From Cerioporus squamosus (Eukaryota; Basidiomycota; Agaricomycetes; Polyporales; Polyporaceae), in the NCBI GenBank assembly GCA_022592435.1, contig JABYQS010000050.1, positions 62,001 to 126,000 on the forward strand: a stretch of DNA of 64,000 nucleotides, in the 5' to 3' direction. The notes beneath the pieces were generated by a model. That model saw only the letters and a list, made by a program, of their open reading frames with translations. It was not told the DNA's origin and did no database searches. Made by a program: the position numbers and the translations under genes. Shown in pieces: positions 21,867 through 37,300 of the stretch (position 1 is its first letter; each line of letters begins with the position of its first letter).

Positions 21867-23188
21867 TCACCGGGCAGCAAAGTAAAGACCTTCCACCGCC
21901 ACGTTCGCCTGCCAGATCCCCACTCTCCTCGCCAACCGCAACACCGCCGGGAGCGGCAGAACCAACACCGCCGATATCGGGAACAGCACAATGAAAAACA
22001 GGGTCATAAGTAAGGTGATCCCGGGCTTGATGACCAGGAAATAGAACAACGCCTGGTAGCTCGTCGGGTCTGTGAACATGGCGTACGAGTTCCTGTAGAA
22101 CGACGTCTCCTGCACGCTCGCGCTCGCAGGGACGCCCGCCTCTATTTGCGCTGGGGTCGGCGCGCGTGTGCGGACGAAGATCGGAAGTGGCGGGCTGGGA
22201 AGCGGGTATGCTAGGGGACCGTGGAAGGTCGTCTGCAGCGCGAGCTCGCCGCGCGAGAGGAGTCTCGCCCCGAAGAGATCGATGAAGCAGAAGACGGCAC
22301 CCAGGGGTAACGCCATGAGCGTGCATGTGCCGACCTGCGATAACGCGAGGCGGGTCAGCATTGCGTCAACGGTGCGCCGGACTGTGCCTGTGCCGCGCAG
22401 CAGGCGACAGGAGGCAGCCAGAAGGAGAGAGCACGCACCAGGGTGAAGACAAAGAGGAATATCCACGCGAAAAGCGCGTACGGGAAGTTGACCACAAGGA
22501 TGTGGAAGAGCGCAGAGTAGTACGCGCTCTTCTTGAGCGGCCGGAAGTACCTCCGCCAGCGCGTCGCGAACGACGGCTGCTGGTGTCTCTGCGTGTGTCG
22601 TTGCGTGTATCCCGACAACTCCGCTGCGAATGCCCTCTGTGCTGGATCGTAGTCACGGACAATGGGACTCTGACCAGGGCTCTCAAGCTGGGGCTCTAGC
22701 TCTTCGCGTTCCCCACCATCCTCGTCACGGCACTCCGGGTCGACGTCCGTATCGCGTTCCGGCTGGAAAGCTGAGAAGACGGTGTGGGCAAACGAAGGCG
22801 CAAGAGATGCTGAGGACCTCAGGGTGCTTGTGAGGGAGAGCGTGCGCCGGCGGCGTATCGCACCAGAAGGACGGGGAGAGTTAGGGTTGGGGCTCAGCAG
22901 AGGAGTTGTCTCGGACGCGTCGCCGTCATCCGGTGCGCCGTCCTGAAACGACTGCGAGTGGTGAGATGGAAAGACACCCGATGGAGCGTCGTATTCGTCT
23001 GAAGGAGCCTGTGCGTGTGAGTGCTCACTGCTCTCGAGGAGGGCACGCCGTCTCCGATTCTGTCGCGTGCGGCGCCCTGACGGGTAGGGGGGTGGTGGGT
23101 CCTCTGGCGGGGTTGTGGACAGAACCAATGCAGTCGCGGCAGGATCCTGCAGGAGCAAGGGACTCGACGAAGGGTCGGTGGAGGACAT
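21867..23188 (-). CDS. Multi-pass membrane protein of unknown function
   Basis: Predicted integral membrane protein with a long cytosolic N-terminus. The ATG at 23186-23188 opens MSSTDPSSSPLLLQDPAATA. The first ~200 residues are Pro/Ser/Arg-rich and disordered, with an ETTPLLSPNPNSP segment. Then come a Tyr-rich juxtamembrane block (RPLKKSAYYSALFHILVVNF) and hydrophobic stretch PYALFAWIFLFVFTLV. After an intron of about 47 nt (near 22390-22440) the frame resumes RRTVDAMLTRLALSQVGTC, with membrane segments LMALPLGAVFCFIDLFGA, ALFYFLVIKPGITLLMTLFF and IVLFPISAVLVLPLPAVLRL. The arrangement resembles fungal proteins annotated with a putative-sensor transmembrane domain, but I cannot assign it firmly. 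Splice phase at the intron is slightly ambiguous (two adjacent CACAG acceptors). Confidence 0.65.
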
Positions 23189-23784
23189 GGATGGAGGAGA
23201 GAAGAGTGGAATAGGTACTATCGCAGCCTTGGCCGAGCCTGGTCGTGGTGGGCTCTGGCCAGCATGAGCGCCTAACCTTCCAGATTGGGCCGCAGTGGCA
23301 TATCACATTCACTTGGCCACGCCATCGGCAAGCTCCTGCCTGTGTTCCGTATACACTTGGCTCCGTTCAGCTGTCCTTCCAACCTGTTCATCGATGCGCA
23401 CACCTCAGCGCGGCTCCACGGACGAAGAAACGAAGAGGTTCTGCCGCGGCCACCTCGAGTCTCCTGCCGCAGACGCGATAGAAAGCTACTGGATATTCAG
23501 GCACATGTGGCATATGGAGCTTGATCCTTACCCATGCCTGAGGGCACAGGGATTTGAGTCAGGCACAGACGAATGCGAGAGCAAGTTTGAGGGAACGGGG
23601 AGCGTGGAGTCTGTAGGGGCAGGATGATTGTGAGTGAGTAGACAGACGCTATTCATCGGATGACTCGTGTATGCAGCAGATCGAGCAGCAATCGAGCAGC
23701 ATGATCGCAATGTCTACCAACAGCTGTTTATTGCTGGCGTCCAAGGTCCCCGGTTAGAGCGAGTCTACTTACTGTTCTCGACAG

Positions 23785-23930
23785 TGATAGTCGTGCCTTG
23801 CACCGAAGAATAGACCGGACGCGAGAGCAGGCGAGAGCACCATGGACGTCGCGACGTCATGGCATGCGCAATGCACGCTCTCGACAAAGCACATTGATGT
23901 CGTCCGCCCGGCTCTGTTCTCGACGTCCTT
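23785..23930 (-). repeat. Diverged repeat, copy 1
   Basis: Aligned by eye with copy 2 at 29724-29875 in the same orientation, with several small gaps and roughly two-thirds identity. Shared words on the plus strand include AGTCGTGCCT, GCAC-CGAA-ATAGAC, CGCGACGTCAT and TCTCGACG. On the minus strand the paired frames read LLSRPVYSSVQGTT in copy 1 and LLRPVYVRVRGTT in copy 2, so both may derive from a gene fragment, but neither copy has an intact gene around it. Confidence 0.55.
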
Positions 23931-24346
23931 CGCGCGTTAATGCACTTCACGCACCAAGGTGAATCACAACACAGGAGAGCACCTTTGAGCACTCCTTTAC
24001 TAGGTGCCCGCGGAGTGCGCACATCCGAAAGCGGCTCCAAGGCGAACATGGCAGTTTCGTGCTGCACGTCGGATTCACGCGATAGATGATATGTAGTCAC
24101 CAGTGTGGGCTAATCGTCAGGTACGTAATATTGTCTATGGCACTTCAAGTTTGTCTTTGACAACGACACTACGAGCGAGGCGCGGATCACAAGTCTTCTC
24201 GTGAGTGGTGTCACCAGACTATTCTATGCGTTACCGTCGAGGATAATCGACGCAGCGTAGCTCAGCTGTACTACTCAGATGACCATCTACCGTCATTCTC
24301 CGAAGTTTAATACTCGCGTCGCCTCGACTGCCGGCCCGGCGTCAGG

Positions 24347-24352
24347 TATAAG
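24347..24352 (+). promoter_or_regulatory. TATA-like box of the GH105 gene
   Basis: TATAAG 63 nt upstream of the GH105 start codon, at a typical position for a core promoter of a regulated, secreted-enzyme gene. Confidence 0.4.
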
Positions 24353-24414
24353 CAGCTGAGCTCGAGTGGACTGCCAATACAGAGACTGCTGCTCCAGGTC
24401 CACTCTCTCTACCC

Positions 24415-25942
24415 ATGGTCGCGATGCTCACCATCCTAGCATTCCTTTCTCTAGTAGCCCATAGTTTGGGAGCAATCATCGCTCAGCCTGCTTCTTACGC
24501 CCTCTGGGCTGCCGACTCCGCCATCGCTCGAGGACAAGGAAACGGCCTGGGTTCTGACGGCGCACCCCTCGTCTCATATGAGCACGGGGAGCTCCAATGG
24601 GCTCTGAGGCTCCTGTACGAGAAGACTGGAAACAAGACCTACTTCGACTACATCCAGCAAGGCGTGGATCGCGTGGTCACTTCGAACGGAACCGTCATCG
24701 GCGGTTACGGGTGAGTTGTTTTGTTTATGTACCCGAGATATCCCCCTTTTCACACTGACAGACCCGCTCAGCTTTACGACGGATTACCAGCTTGACCCGA
24801 TTCGAACCGGACCTTCTTTCCTGTACCTGTGGGTCTCCTGTCTGTGTAGTACATCTCCCGAACGGAGTTCACAATCGCCTGCACAGATACAAAGTTACGG
24901 GCCAACAGAAGTACAAAACCGCGGCAGACAAGTACAGGCAGCAGCTCGAGACACACCCGAGGACCACGCAAGGCCAGTTCTGGCACAAGCTCCGATATCC
25001 CAACCAAGGTGATGTTAACCTTGTCCTTGGGATGAAATCTGACACGACCACAGGCTGGCTAGACGGAATCTACATGGGCGACGTGTTCTACGCCCAATAT
25101 ACACATGACTTCCAAGCATGGAACAAGTCGGCATGGGGTAAGTGCACGCAGACCTCACCTTTCTGCATGTGTCTCTAATGTACCTCGCCAGACGACATCC
25201 AAGCGCAGTTCACGCTCATGTACCAAAACACGCTCCAAAACGCAACCTCTCCGCCCCACTTGCTCTACCACGGCTACGACCACTCGCACACCGCCGGCTG
25301 GGCATCCCCCGACCGAGGACACTCCCCCGAAGTATGGGACCGGGCCCTCGGGTGGTACATGATGGCGCTCGTCGACACGCTGGACATCTTCCCACCTTCA
25401 CATCCCGGACACAACGCGCTGCTCTCCATCCTGCGCACCCTCGCCCCCAGAGTCAGCGACGCCGCCGACCCCGCGAGCGGCGTCTGGTGGCTCGTGATCA
25501 CCCAGCCCGGGCGGACGGGGAACTACTTCGAGAGCTCTGGGACGGCGATGTTCGTGTATGCGCTCCTGAAGGGCGTACGAAGGGGCTACCTCCGCGATGA
25601 CGGGTTCGTGAGCGCGATGAAGAAGGCGTACGGGTACATGACGAAGAACTGGGTGGTGGCGAACGCGGACGGGACCATGAGCTGGCTTAACACTGTACAG
25701 GTATGTGACACTCGTAATGGACTGCGTATCCAAGTTCACTTCGACGACGGCCGTTCGTTCACAGGTCGGAAGCTTGGATGGGAACGGAACGTTCGAGGTA
25801 AGCAAGACTCGCCAGTCTGGCGACTCGCTATGCTGACCACTCATCGGATGCACAGTACTACATCAGCGTCCCGACGGACGTCAACGACCTCAAAGGTTTG
25901 GCTGCCTTCACTCTCAGTAGCATCGAGTACGAGAGTTTGTAA
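24415..25942 (+). CDS. Secreted GH105 unsaturated rhamnogalacturonyl hydrolase
   Basis: Glycoside hydrolase family 88/105 (YteR/RhiN type), which removes the 4,5-unsaturated galacturonic acid left by rhamnogalacturonan lyases. Exons: 24415-24710, 24772-24828, 24887-25008, 25054-25137, 25192-25700, 25765-25797, 25856-25942, giving 395 residues. A signal peptide (MVAMLTILAFLSLVAHSLGA) opens the protein. Barrel blocks are YEHGELQWALRLLYEKTGNK, DYQLDPIRTGPSFLYLYKVTG, WLDGIYMGDVFYAQY and the family block HSPEVWDRALGWYMMALVDT. GNYFESSGTAMFVYALLKGV follows. The Asp in WLDGIYM matches the catalytic-Asp position of the family; W-R-GW-M-AL is the second family landmark. It is convergent with the GH44 gene, 111 nt away. 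Confidence 0.88.
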
Positions 25943-26053
25943 CGGGGGCCGGGCTTAATAGCATGCAACATGCATCGTGAACCCAAAACCCGCCAGTTAT
26001 CACTACAGCCCAAAACGAAACGTAAGAAGTGCATGTTTTCTAGCATGACTGAA

Positions 26054-28862
26054 TCACTGCTGCTGCAGGAAGACCGCGGTGTACGCAGGCACGACCAAGT
26101 TGCTGTTGGGCGAAACAGTGATCGTCGTCTGCAATGGTATTGAGCTCAGTCAGCATCTTGCACACAGCGTCCGCGTTTATCCTCTACTCACCTGCCACTT
26201 GGCGACCCCAGCCGCACCACCAAAGTGCCGCAAAAAGTACGTGCCGGCGGGGACATTCGAGATGGCGAGGTTCACGGGAACGACGTCCTTGTTCACGATG
26301 ACCAGCGAGGGCTTCTTCCCGTCGCTCGTGCTCGCGTACACCCCCAGCACGTCCTCGTCCCGGTTCGCCATGTTGACCTGCACGCTCTTGCTCCCGAAGT
26401 GAGTCCCGTTTCTGCATTTGCCGAATGTCACTCCATCAGCTTCGTGACCACAGCCTCAGCGAGCCTCTCGAACGCACCCTCTGAACAGCCAGAACGCCAG
26501 CCCAACGGGGCCCTTCTCGTCCGGCGTCGCCCAGTACGTGGCCGCATCCACACCCTCCCGCCCATAGATCCCCAGCTGGTCGACCGTGACGAGCCCCCCA
26601 GTGATGTCGGTGTCCGCGGTGGAGCTCCACTCGGAAATCGAGAGCTTCGTGCCAGGGAAGTGCTGCGCGATGAGCTGCTTCATGCGCGGGATGAGCCATA
26701 CCTGGTTCGGGCTCGGCTCGTTCCACTGGGCCGGCACGGACGTGCCGATGTAGGACTCGTCGGTGTACTCCGGGTCTGCGAGAAAGAAAGCAAGAAAGGA
26801 AGAAAGGCGGTAGACATGAGCATGCATACTAAGGTAGGCATCAGAAGGAGGAGAAGGAAACGCGCACCCCACAACGACCTCGTCATTCTGAGCCTGAGAG
26901 CCTTCGCAGCAGCATCGTTCGCGCTGGTGTCCGCGGCGTAGTAGTAGTGGATATCGAGGTAGTCGAGGAGACGCTTGCCTGCCTTGGTCGACGCCGTCTG
27001 CATCTGCGCCAGGAACCAAGGGAGGAAATCCTGGTTGTTGTGCGCGGCGTTGTCCGTGTAGCCGATGCTGCTCGTCCAGTCTGACAGTGTATATACGCGG
27101 GTCAGCACGAGCTCACAGCAGGACGGGAGGAAATCTCACAGAACCACCAAGCACAGGTGGACGGCGCGGCAACCTGGACATCGGGGAGGACGCTCTTCGC
27201 CATGGTCGCAGTGTTGACGACACGCTGGAGTTCCTCGTCAAAGCCCATCGGGTCGGGGTGCATGTCTTGATGCGTGTTCGAGGCGATTTCGATCTCATTG
27301 TCGACTGTACCCGTTTAATAAGTCACACTACAAGAGGCGCACTGAACGCGAAGACTGACCGGTCACGATGTCGGGCTTGTGGGTCAGACTGGAGAGCCAC
27401 TGGGCGGCGAGCGACGTGTTCCATGCTTCGTAGACATTGGTCTGCGGCAAGGGCGCGACCCAAGAGCCGTTCGGGAACTGGCCGTTGCCGGCGTCTCCGT
27501 TGTACGGGTCAAACGCAGCCTGGTCTGGACGATAGACGTGGTATCAGGAGGTAGCACAAGTCGAAAGACACAGTAGGACATACCAGGGTAGACAGACTTG
27601 GGGTAGGAGTACGAGCTCGAATCCTTCGAGACCCAGTCCAAGCTACAGGATGAGATACCGTCAGACCTAACGTCTATGCAGGTGACAGCCAAGCAAGCTC
27701 ACGCAGGGATAGTGAGCATACTCTTGCTCTGCGCACCCGAGACCCAGCCCATCCAAGCATCCGCGTCAGGCGGGTCGGCGACACGATTCTCAAAGTACCA
27801 ATCGTTGCCCGCGTTGGTGAACTGCCCGAAGGGGTTGTACGCTGTCACCGCATTGCCACCCCAGCGGCTGACCGTCACGCCCAGCAACTCGATGTAGCTC
27901 GCGTCCGTGGGGAAGTTGACGCCGTAGATGTCGCTCGAGATGTTCTTCACGTTGGCGATGTTGATCGTACCGTACTTGAGCGCAGGGATGGTGTGCGAGA
28001 ACGTGTTGTTCGCGCCGGCGCTGATGACCAGAGAGCCAGGGGCGATCGGCTGGGACATGGTGAAGTACGTGATCGTCTTGGCGGGGGTGTCCGCGGGCGA
28101 GTACGTCGCGCCCTTCTTGAGAGTCACGGTCGCGTTGTTCAACTTGACGGACACTTGTGAGAAGTCGACGGCGCCCTGGGTTGTGACGGCGATCACGTTG
28201 CCAGCGAGAGGCTCCGCGGAGAGGAACTCGGGAGTGACGACGATTTCTGCCCACGAGACCATCGTCAACACTGTCGCATATTCCCTGTAGAAGGTGGCAT
28301 ACCCGTCAAGAGTACGATGTTGGTGACGGAGAACGTCGCGCCATTGCCGCCAGCTTGAAAGTTGATACGGTCCCCTACGACGATACCAATCTGTTAGCAG
28401 TTTGACGTCAACAAGGGAAATATTGTCCTTACAGCTATCAGTAGGCAGTACACCGCCGCTCCCGGGCAGGTTGCCAAAGTCGACAGTGATCGTGGTCCAC
28501 GACGTATTGGTGACGGCAGAGCTCATAGTGGCCAACGGAATGCTCGCGGACGAATCGCTGTCCGTCGACGAGGAGAAGGAGAGCGAGACATCGGGCTGGG
28601 CGCCAGAGATGTCGAACCTCAGACCCGCGAAGTTGTTGGCGAAGGCGGTCTCGTCGAAGAGCGAGAGCGCTGCGTAGGAGCCGGCGGTGACCGAGATGGC
28701 CTCAACGCCTCCGGGGCCCGAGGTGGAGGCGAAGTCGATGGTAGAGGACCAGGACCAGTTCTCCCAGCCGGAGGCGAGGGCGCCGCTGCCAGGTGCGTAG
28801 ACGGTCTCATCGGCACCTGCGAGGAGGCCGAGGGCCAGGACAGCAAAGTAGCCCACGAACAT
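26054..28862 (-). CDS. Secreted GH44 endoglucanase/xyloglucanase
   Basis: Glycoside hydrolase family 44, endo-beta-1,4-glucanases with xyloglucan and mannan side activities. The ATG at 28860-28862 gives signal peptide MFVGYFAVLALGLLAGADE; an in-frame ATG 72 nt upstream exists but would bury the signal. Residues ~20-190 form a beta-rich N-terminal module (SGWENWSWSSTIDFAS, WTTITVDFGNLPGSGG). The catalytic part starts IYGVNFPTDASYIELLGVTV, then SRWGGNAVTAYNPFGQFTNA and NDWYFENRVADPPDADAW. The acid/base Glu should be in DIVTVDNEIEIASNTHQDMH and the nucleophile in FPGTKLSISEWSSTADTDIT. ATYWATPDEKGPVGLAFWLF and a C-terminal beta-domain (VNMANRDEDVLGVYAS, YFLRHFGGAAGVAKW) follow. At least eight short introns interrupt the gene. 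Usual GH44 has Pro after the DNE; here it is Ile. Confidence 0.87.
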
Positions 28863-29723
28863 AGTGAGTGTTCGACGCTGTGTGTTCCGGACGGGCTGGC
28901 TCTTTGAACGTTTCGCAAAGAGCTTGTGAGGCACCTGTCAACGAGTCTCTTCCGCATCTTCGTACCTCTAAGAGCTCACATGACGGCTGGTTCCTCGAGG
29001 AGAACTCCGGCTCTCGGCAGGTGGGGGACATTGCCAACCGAGTTTTATCCCAAGAGATTCCGGGCATTGGGCAGACGGGAGGCTGGAGCGCCAGCCAGAG
29101 GGTCTGCTGGGCTACAGATTGAACCTGCCGGCATAACAGTACGGCGTGCTGGGTACACTTCGGCGGAACATGATGTGGTGAGAGGGCGGGCGCATGGTCC
29201 ATGTGGAAGATGCACGCGGAGTCTCAGTTCTATGCACGGTGACTGTCAACAGCCTGATTCATTCACACTGAAAGTCTGGTTACATGTATGCGCTAGAGAA
29301 AAGAGAGATGAGGAACTTACCTCAGTCTGTGCACGGCAAAATGTCAAGCTTTCAAGGACTATAGAAAGTGCAGGAGTTGTATATGGCAAGTGTGGGCAAT
29401 TACGTAAGCGTCAGAGCGGGCCTTCGTGGAAGAAGGCCCGGACCGGCCCGGGCGTACTTCTACTACCAGAACGTCATCTTCACTGCCTTGCACGGGCTAG
29501 CGGTTCTGTGTGAGGCTATCGCGAACGACTAGAAGGGAGGATGACTGCAGGTGAGTGGACGGACTTTATTCGCTGGGAAGCGACGATGAACATGACCAGA
29601 GTGTTCTACCACAGTGTTCTATTGGCGTGTGCAAGGTCGCCGGGCGGGAGGTGCTCGTGGCAGTCCTGTGGCAGTCTATTCAAACAGCAACGGCGCGGCT
29701 GGATGCCTGCTCGAACGCCGCGC

Positions 29724-29875
29724 CGAACAGAGCCAGTCGTGCCTCGCACGCGAACATAGACGGGTCGCAAGAGGACCTTGGACCACGCGACGTCATTGGC
29801 CATGGCGTGCGCAGCTCACGTCGAAGACGATCGTCTTTCCGGTTCTGATCTCGACGCGTACGTCCTTCTGTCCAA
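29724..29875 (-). repeat. Diverged repeat, copy 2
   Basis: Partner of the copy at 23785-23930, in direct orientation and about 5.9 kb away, so the pair brackets the GH105 and GH44 genes. On the minus strand the aligned part includes QKDVRVEIRTGKTIVFDV, against KDVENRAGRTTSMCFVES in copy 1. Confidence 0.55.
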
Positions 29876-31038
29876 GATTCACTTCAGGAAGGCGATGGGC
29901 AGAAGAGCTATGGGCGCAGGCGGGATGCAGGCGCCGGGCTAAGGCGTGCGGTACTCGGCCGCGGTCGTCTCCGAGCGACAATCCGCTCGCAAATCCACGG
30001 TTTGGTCGGAGTCGCCAGGCCGCGATCCTCCAAGCACGGCGCGAAGACTGCAGATGGACGCAGACTGAGCCGAGGAAGTCAATGCCTCTGTTCGCGTGCT
30101 GTCGAGGTATGTCCATCTGCTTTCCTCGAATGCACTCGGCGACTTGGCTCTGCTCACGGGTACGCTGTGCGGCGGGCTTCCAGGTCGCCAGAGACGGCTA
30201 GAATTCCGACGAGAGCAGCATGTTCCGCACGCGCAGTCGGGGCTTCGGAGCAGACTAGGCGTTTGAAGAACAAGCACACGTTCTGATAGGAGATGCGCGG
30301 AGCCGTGAGGGTTATGAGCCGAGGAAGAGAGAGCGAGGGGGACTGCCCGTTCTGGAGAGCAGAGAGGCGCATCCCGAGAAGTCGAAGACGGGATGGGCGT
30401 GCATGATCGCCAGGGGAAGCGTCGCTGGTTACGCGGCGAGCACGCGGGGCAGCCCTGCGCAGCGCGTTCGAGCAGCGGGCGGGGCGAGCACGAGGAGGTC
30501 CGGGAGCGTGCGCGGACGGAGCTGCAGCTGCACGGCGGGCGACGCGGGCGGGCGTAGAGAAGAAGGGTGGAAGGAGAGAAGGATCGACGATACGGATCTG
30601 ACGGACGTGACTTGTGACAGGACAGGACGGGGGCCAGCTTCAAGTGGCCTCTCGCTGGCAGGATCCTTCAGCTCGCTCCGGAGATCCTCGTCCCTGCGGC
30701 GACTGCGTGGCGCGGTACTCACCCGTCGTGCAGCTGCAGCGCTAGCCACAGCGCGTGTGCCCGGGTGGGTGGGGCTGCGGCCCCGAGGGACACGAGCAAG
30801 CATGTGCCGCCCGAGGGCGAGATCGGGAGACTATCGTAGCGCAGAGCTTGTCATCGTTCGGCCTTCGAACCGTGCGCTCGGCAGCGGGAGAGGACCCGCG
30901 CGATGTTCTGTGGCACTCGTCCGTTCGCGATGGCCTCCCGCAATGTGCCCTCCCTCCCGTCCTTCGAAGCCCAGGTGATGTCACCGTCCTCCAGTGTGCC
31001 CTCCTCGTCTTCCGGCTCGAGTCCGCCCACCCGTCCCG

Positions 31039-31046
31039 TATAAATA
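31039..31046 (+). promoter_or_regulatory. TATA box upstream of the halogenase gene
   Basis: Perfect TATAAATA, 233 nt upstream of the halogenase start codon, followed by a long CT-rich stretch that would be the leader. Confidence 0.45.
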
Positions 31047-31278
31047 CGCTGGCCCTCGTCCACATCCCCATCGCCCTCCTCCCCCTCCTCCCCAGACACG
31101 CCCTGCTTCGTCTAACCCACCCAGCTATCCGCGCCCCTTCTTGCAAATCACACTTCCATTTCCTCACATATACTCCATATCACTCCCCCGGATCTCCTCG
31201 TGCTCCATTCTCCCAGCTGCCTACATCCTTCTGCACAGCGCCCCACCCACATCGCTCTCTTCTCTCTCTCCAGCCATC

Positions 31279-34002
<2,724 letters not shown>

Positions 34003-34326
34003 CAGGATTGCGGAAGTACGCGTATACCCAGGGGTTCAGGTTGTATGATTAGGATGGACAGCATGCCGCTCTCGCTCATCTTCGCTTTCGGTCTTTGTAT
34101 ATAGTGGTATCTCAATGTTGTGGATGGACATGTGTGTACTTCTCTCTCGTTGTCCTTGCAATGCATGAAGTATGCATCAGGCCCGTGTCATCTCTCCGAG
34201 CCGCATCGCAGGACGTGTGGCGTCGAACGGTATCGTAATCTAACAGGGGTAACAGTAAAGTAACAACAGCATATAGCGAGCATTGTTCCTCCGGGGGTCC
34301 CAGCCCACCTCCCAGGCGTTATCCGC
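34003..34326. other. Convergent 3' region between halogenase and PDAT genes
   Basis: 324 nt between two stop codons, presumably the overlapping 3' UTRs. Nothing else is visible. Confidence 0.5.
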
Positions 34327-37300
34327 CTAATCCCACTTCACCCTCTTCGCATACTCGCGAATGTTGGAGACGAACGAGTCCTGCACCTCTTCTCCCGCAC
34401 CCGTCGCCACCTTCAGGATGATCTCGTTGAGGCCTATGGACCCGAGGATGTCGACGTGGTCGCTCGTAGTCCCCCCACCCCGCGGGATCGTCGCGACGGG
34501 ATTGTGCGGCAGCTGTTCCAAGAGCCTGGTTCAGCGCACAAGGACACTCACCGCGCAAGGCTGCAGAACTGGGAACAACGCGTTGACGCACCTCGACAGT
34601 CGTCACCTGTATCCCCGCGGGGTTCCACCGCTCGCGCTTCCACCCCTCCACGCACATCGCGCCCAAGCTCAGCAACCCGACCGTGCCGTCGCCCTCGCCC
34701 ATCTTCACGCCGTTCACGACGGGCGGGTTCAGCGTCTCGTCCGTGTACTCGGCGTCGATGAACGTCTGGCGCGCGAGCGGCATGTCCAGCGGCGGGCGCG
34801 GGGACGTGCAGTTCGCGCCCGTCACGGGGTCGTCTTTCGCGCAGACCGCGTGCGGGTCGTCCGCCTGCACCTCGTCGTATTCGTAGTCGCCTTCGGTGTA
34901 CCAGTATGAGCGCTGGAGGGGGATGCGACGGCACGTAGAGTCAGCGGCTGGGTGGGGTTGGTGGTAGTGGTCGACGGAGGAACGTACCTCTGTGGCCTTG
35001 CCGTGGCCGTAGACACAGAATATCTTCATGGACGGCGCATACGGCAACCTGCGAAGGGTGAATAAGACAGCTTGCATCATGGGTGGAACAGAGGAGCGAA
35101 GGTCCTCACTGTATTTCGAGCGGGTTGCTCCACTTCCTGAAGTCGAGGTTGTTCGCCTTGAGCTTCTCCACGTCGCGCTCGATCCCGAACGAGTAGTTGC
35201 TCGCCATCATTTTCTGTACGAGTATCCCGCGCGCAAGTGGCCCTGAGCCTGCCTGCCACAAAAAACAAAGATTGCGAGCCTGCACGTACCTGGAACGTAT
35301 TCGGGGTGCGCTCGAGGATCCATGTGCCAGCGCTCTGGGACGTCATGTTGAACAGGTCAGATTCGCCCTGCAGCGCAGCCGAGTTCCGTCGGAAGGCGAT
35401 GAGTGCGCCGTGGGTGTGCGTGCTGTTGGTGATGTCGTCCGGTGCAAAGGTTGCATTTCCCCAGACGTCGTCGCCGCCCTAGGTATGGACACATACGTAC
35501 ACGTCAATGACAAGAATTCTCTGGTCGTCGTTCAGAAGTGGAGAAGTTACCTTAATCCACATACTGGCGCCGCCTGCCCAGCTCCGGAAGAGCTTCACCC
35601 GCTCTTTGCGCGAGAAGAACCGCTCAAGGACTGCATACACCACGTCAATCGCGCCGTCCGCAACGCAAAGAACAATATAGACTTACCATATGCGCCGGCA
35701 GGGTTGATCTGCACGGTATCCTTCATCTCACCAGATAAGAAGGTGGACATGGCTTGGCCTGCGAACATTCAGGCCGACGATAGCAAAACAACCGGCTCGC
35801 AGTGCGTACCACGCCCTGCAATTGCAGTCAGCCCTATCGAATGTCGTCGGCAGTCGCAGTGAACAACGCACCAGATGAGTTCCAGCGATCGTGATGAACG
35901 CCTCGATGTGGTTCTGGTAAGCACGAACTCAGTAAGGCGGAGCCGTGCAAGCTGTGAGCTGTACCTCGACCCAGTCGGGACCACCTCTTCCGTGCTCAGG
36001 GGACTCGACCCATTTGAAGCTACGCAGTAGGTCAATACCACCCAGTCAATAGCTCACACACACGTCGGAACATACAAGTACTGTGTTGAGTGGTCAGCGA
36101 AAAAGCCCGGTGGCGTAGTCAAAGGCCTACCAATATCACCTGCGCAATGTCAGCTCGGCGGCCCGCTACGTGATACAGCTGATGGACTCACGGTGCTACC
36201 CATCGAATGCGCGGAGAGGACGACTTTGCGTTTTTCCCGAGCGCTGGCGGTTCGGTTCAGTTCCACGAACACATCGCCAGAGTCGACCTAGCCAGGAACA
36301 TGGAGTGAGACTCACACAAAGCCTTCGATAGTTGCCCGAAGCTTGGAAAAGTAGCCGTCCCGCTCCTCCAAATTGTAGTACGAAAGGCGCCAGTCGTACG
36401 GCGCGAGGTGCAGATTGTTCGTGTCATATCCGACCACGGCCAGGTTCTCGACGATCTTGGACCTGAGGAGAGAGAACAAGATAGATTGCATTGTCGAGCT
36501 GGATATCACTACGCGTACATGCAGCTCTACAGACAGGAACGCACCACAGCCAGTATCCCTGTATGAAGCTACTTGCAGCGTCGATTCCCTCGGCCGCCCG
36601 GACCTTTACGCCCGGCGGGTCGAGGCCAGTCACCGGGTCAAGCATGAGAGCAGCTATCCACTTGTCGCGGTTGAATGTGACCTGCGAGATCATGGAGAAA
36701 CCGCCCCAGAGTTTCTTCCGGAAGAACGCGCGATAGTCTGGAGAAGTGGACCACGACTCCAGACCCTACGGGACGATGGTGTCAAGCTCAGAGGCGGGAA
36801 GCGACGAATGGGTAGCGACGCACCGTGGAGATGACCCCTGGTACTAGTACGACAGGATATTTGGCAGAGAGACCTCTCTCAGCCATGGCCTCACCTACGG
36901 TGAACTCAAGCCCATTGTTATTGAGTTTCCACGGTTCCGGTATGTTCTGCCACAGCCTCTGCCATTCCATCTCGACTCGCGAGAAGTCAAGCTGTGGGAG
37001 ATCGAGGGCAGGAAACTCGGGCACTCGGACTTCGAACTCGTCCATGAGCAGAGCAATATGTGTTTGGAAGTCTTGAAAGTCGTTCGGCTGAATAAACACG
37101 AATCCCACCAGCACTCCGACTGTTGTGCGCGCGATGAGTTATGTCTCTCTGTACGAGACTAGTGTACTCACGGAAGAGACCCAGCGGGAATAGAAAGCGA
37201 CGAGTAGCCCAGAAATGCCGATCATCCTGGAGGAGTATAAGGCGGAACGCAATCCATCGTTGGCTTTCTGGGTGGAGACGGGTAAGCAGAGCACTTGCCT

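Larger units (their letters stand above)
23189..24414. other. Intergenic region upstream of the GH105 gene
   Basis: 1.2 kb between divergent starts (membrane-protein gene and GH105 gene). Frames are short and unrecognisable. It contains copy 1 of the diverged repeat (about 23785-23930) and a TATA-like box at 24347. Confidence 0.45.
28863..31278. other. Intergenic region between GH44 and halogenase genes
   Basis: 2.4 kb between divergent starts. No recognisable gene; long arginine/serine-rich frames at 29,900-30,900 overlap on both strands. It contains copy 2 of the diverged repeat (29724-29875) and, close to the halogenase, a TATA box at 31039. Confidence 0.4.

Noticed and set aside
29939..30978. 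234-codon minus-strand and 191-codon plus-strand frames upstream of the halogenase
   Set aside because: They overlap on opposite strands, are Ser/Arg/Pro-rich, and contain no domain; more likely promoter and leader sequence.
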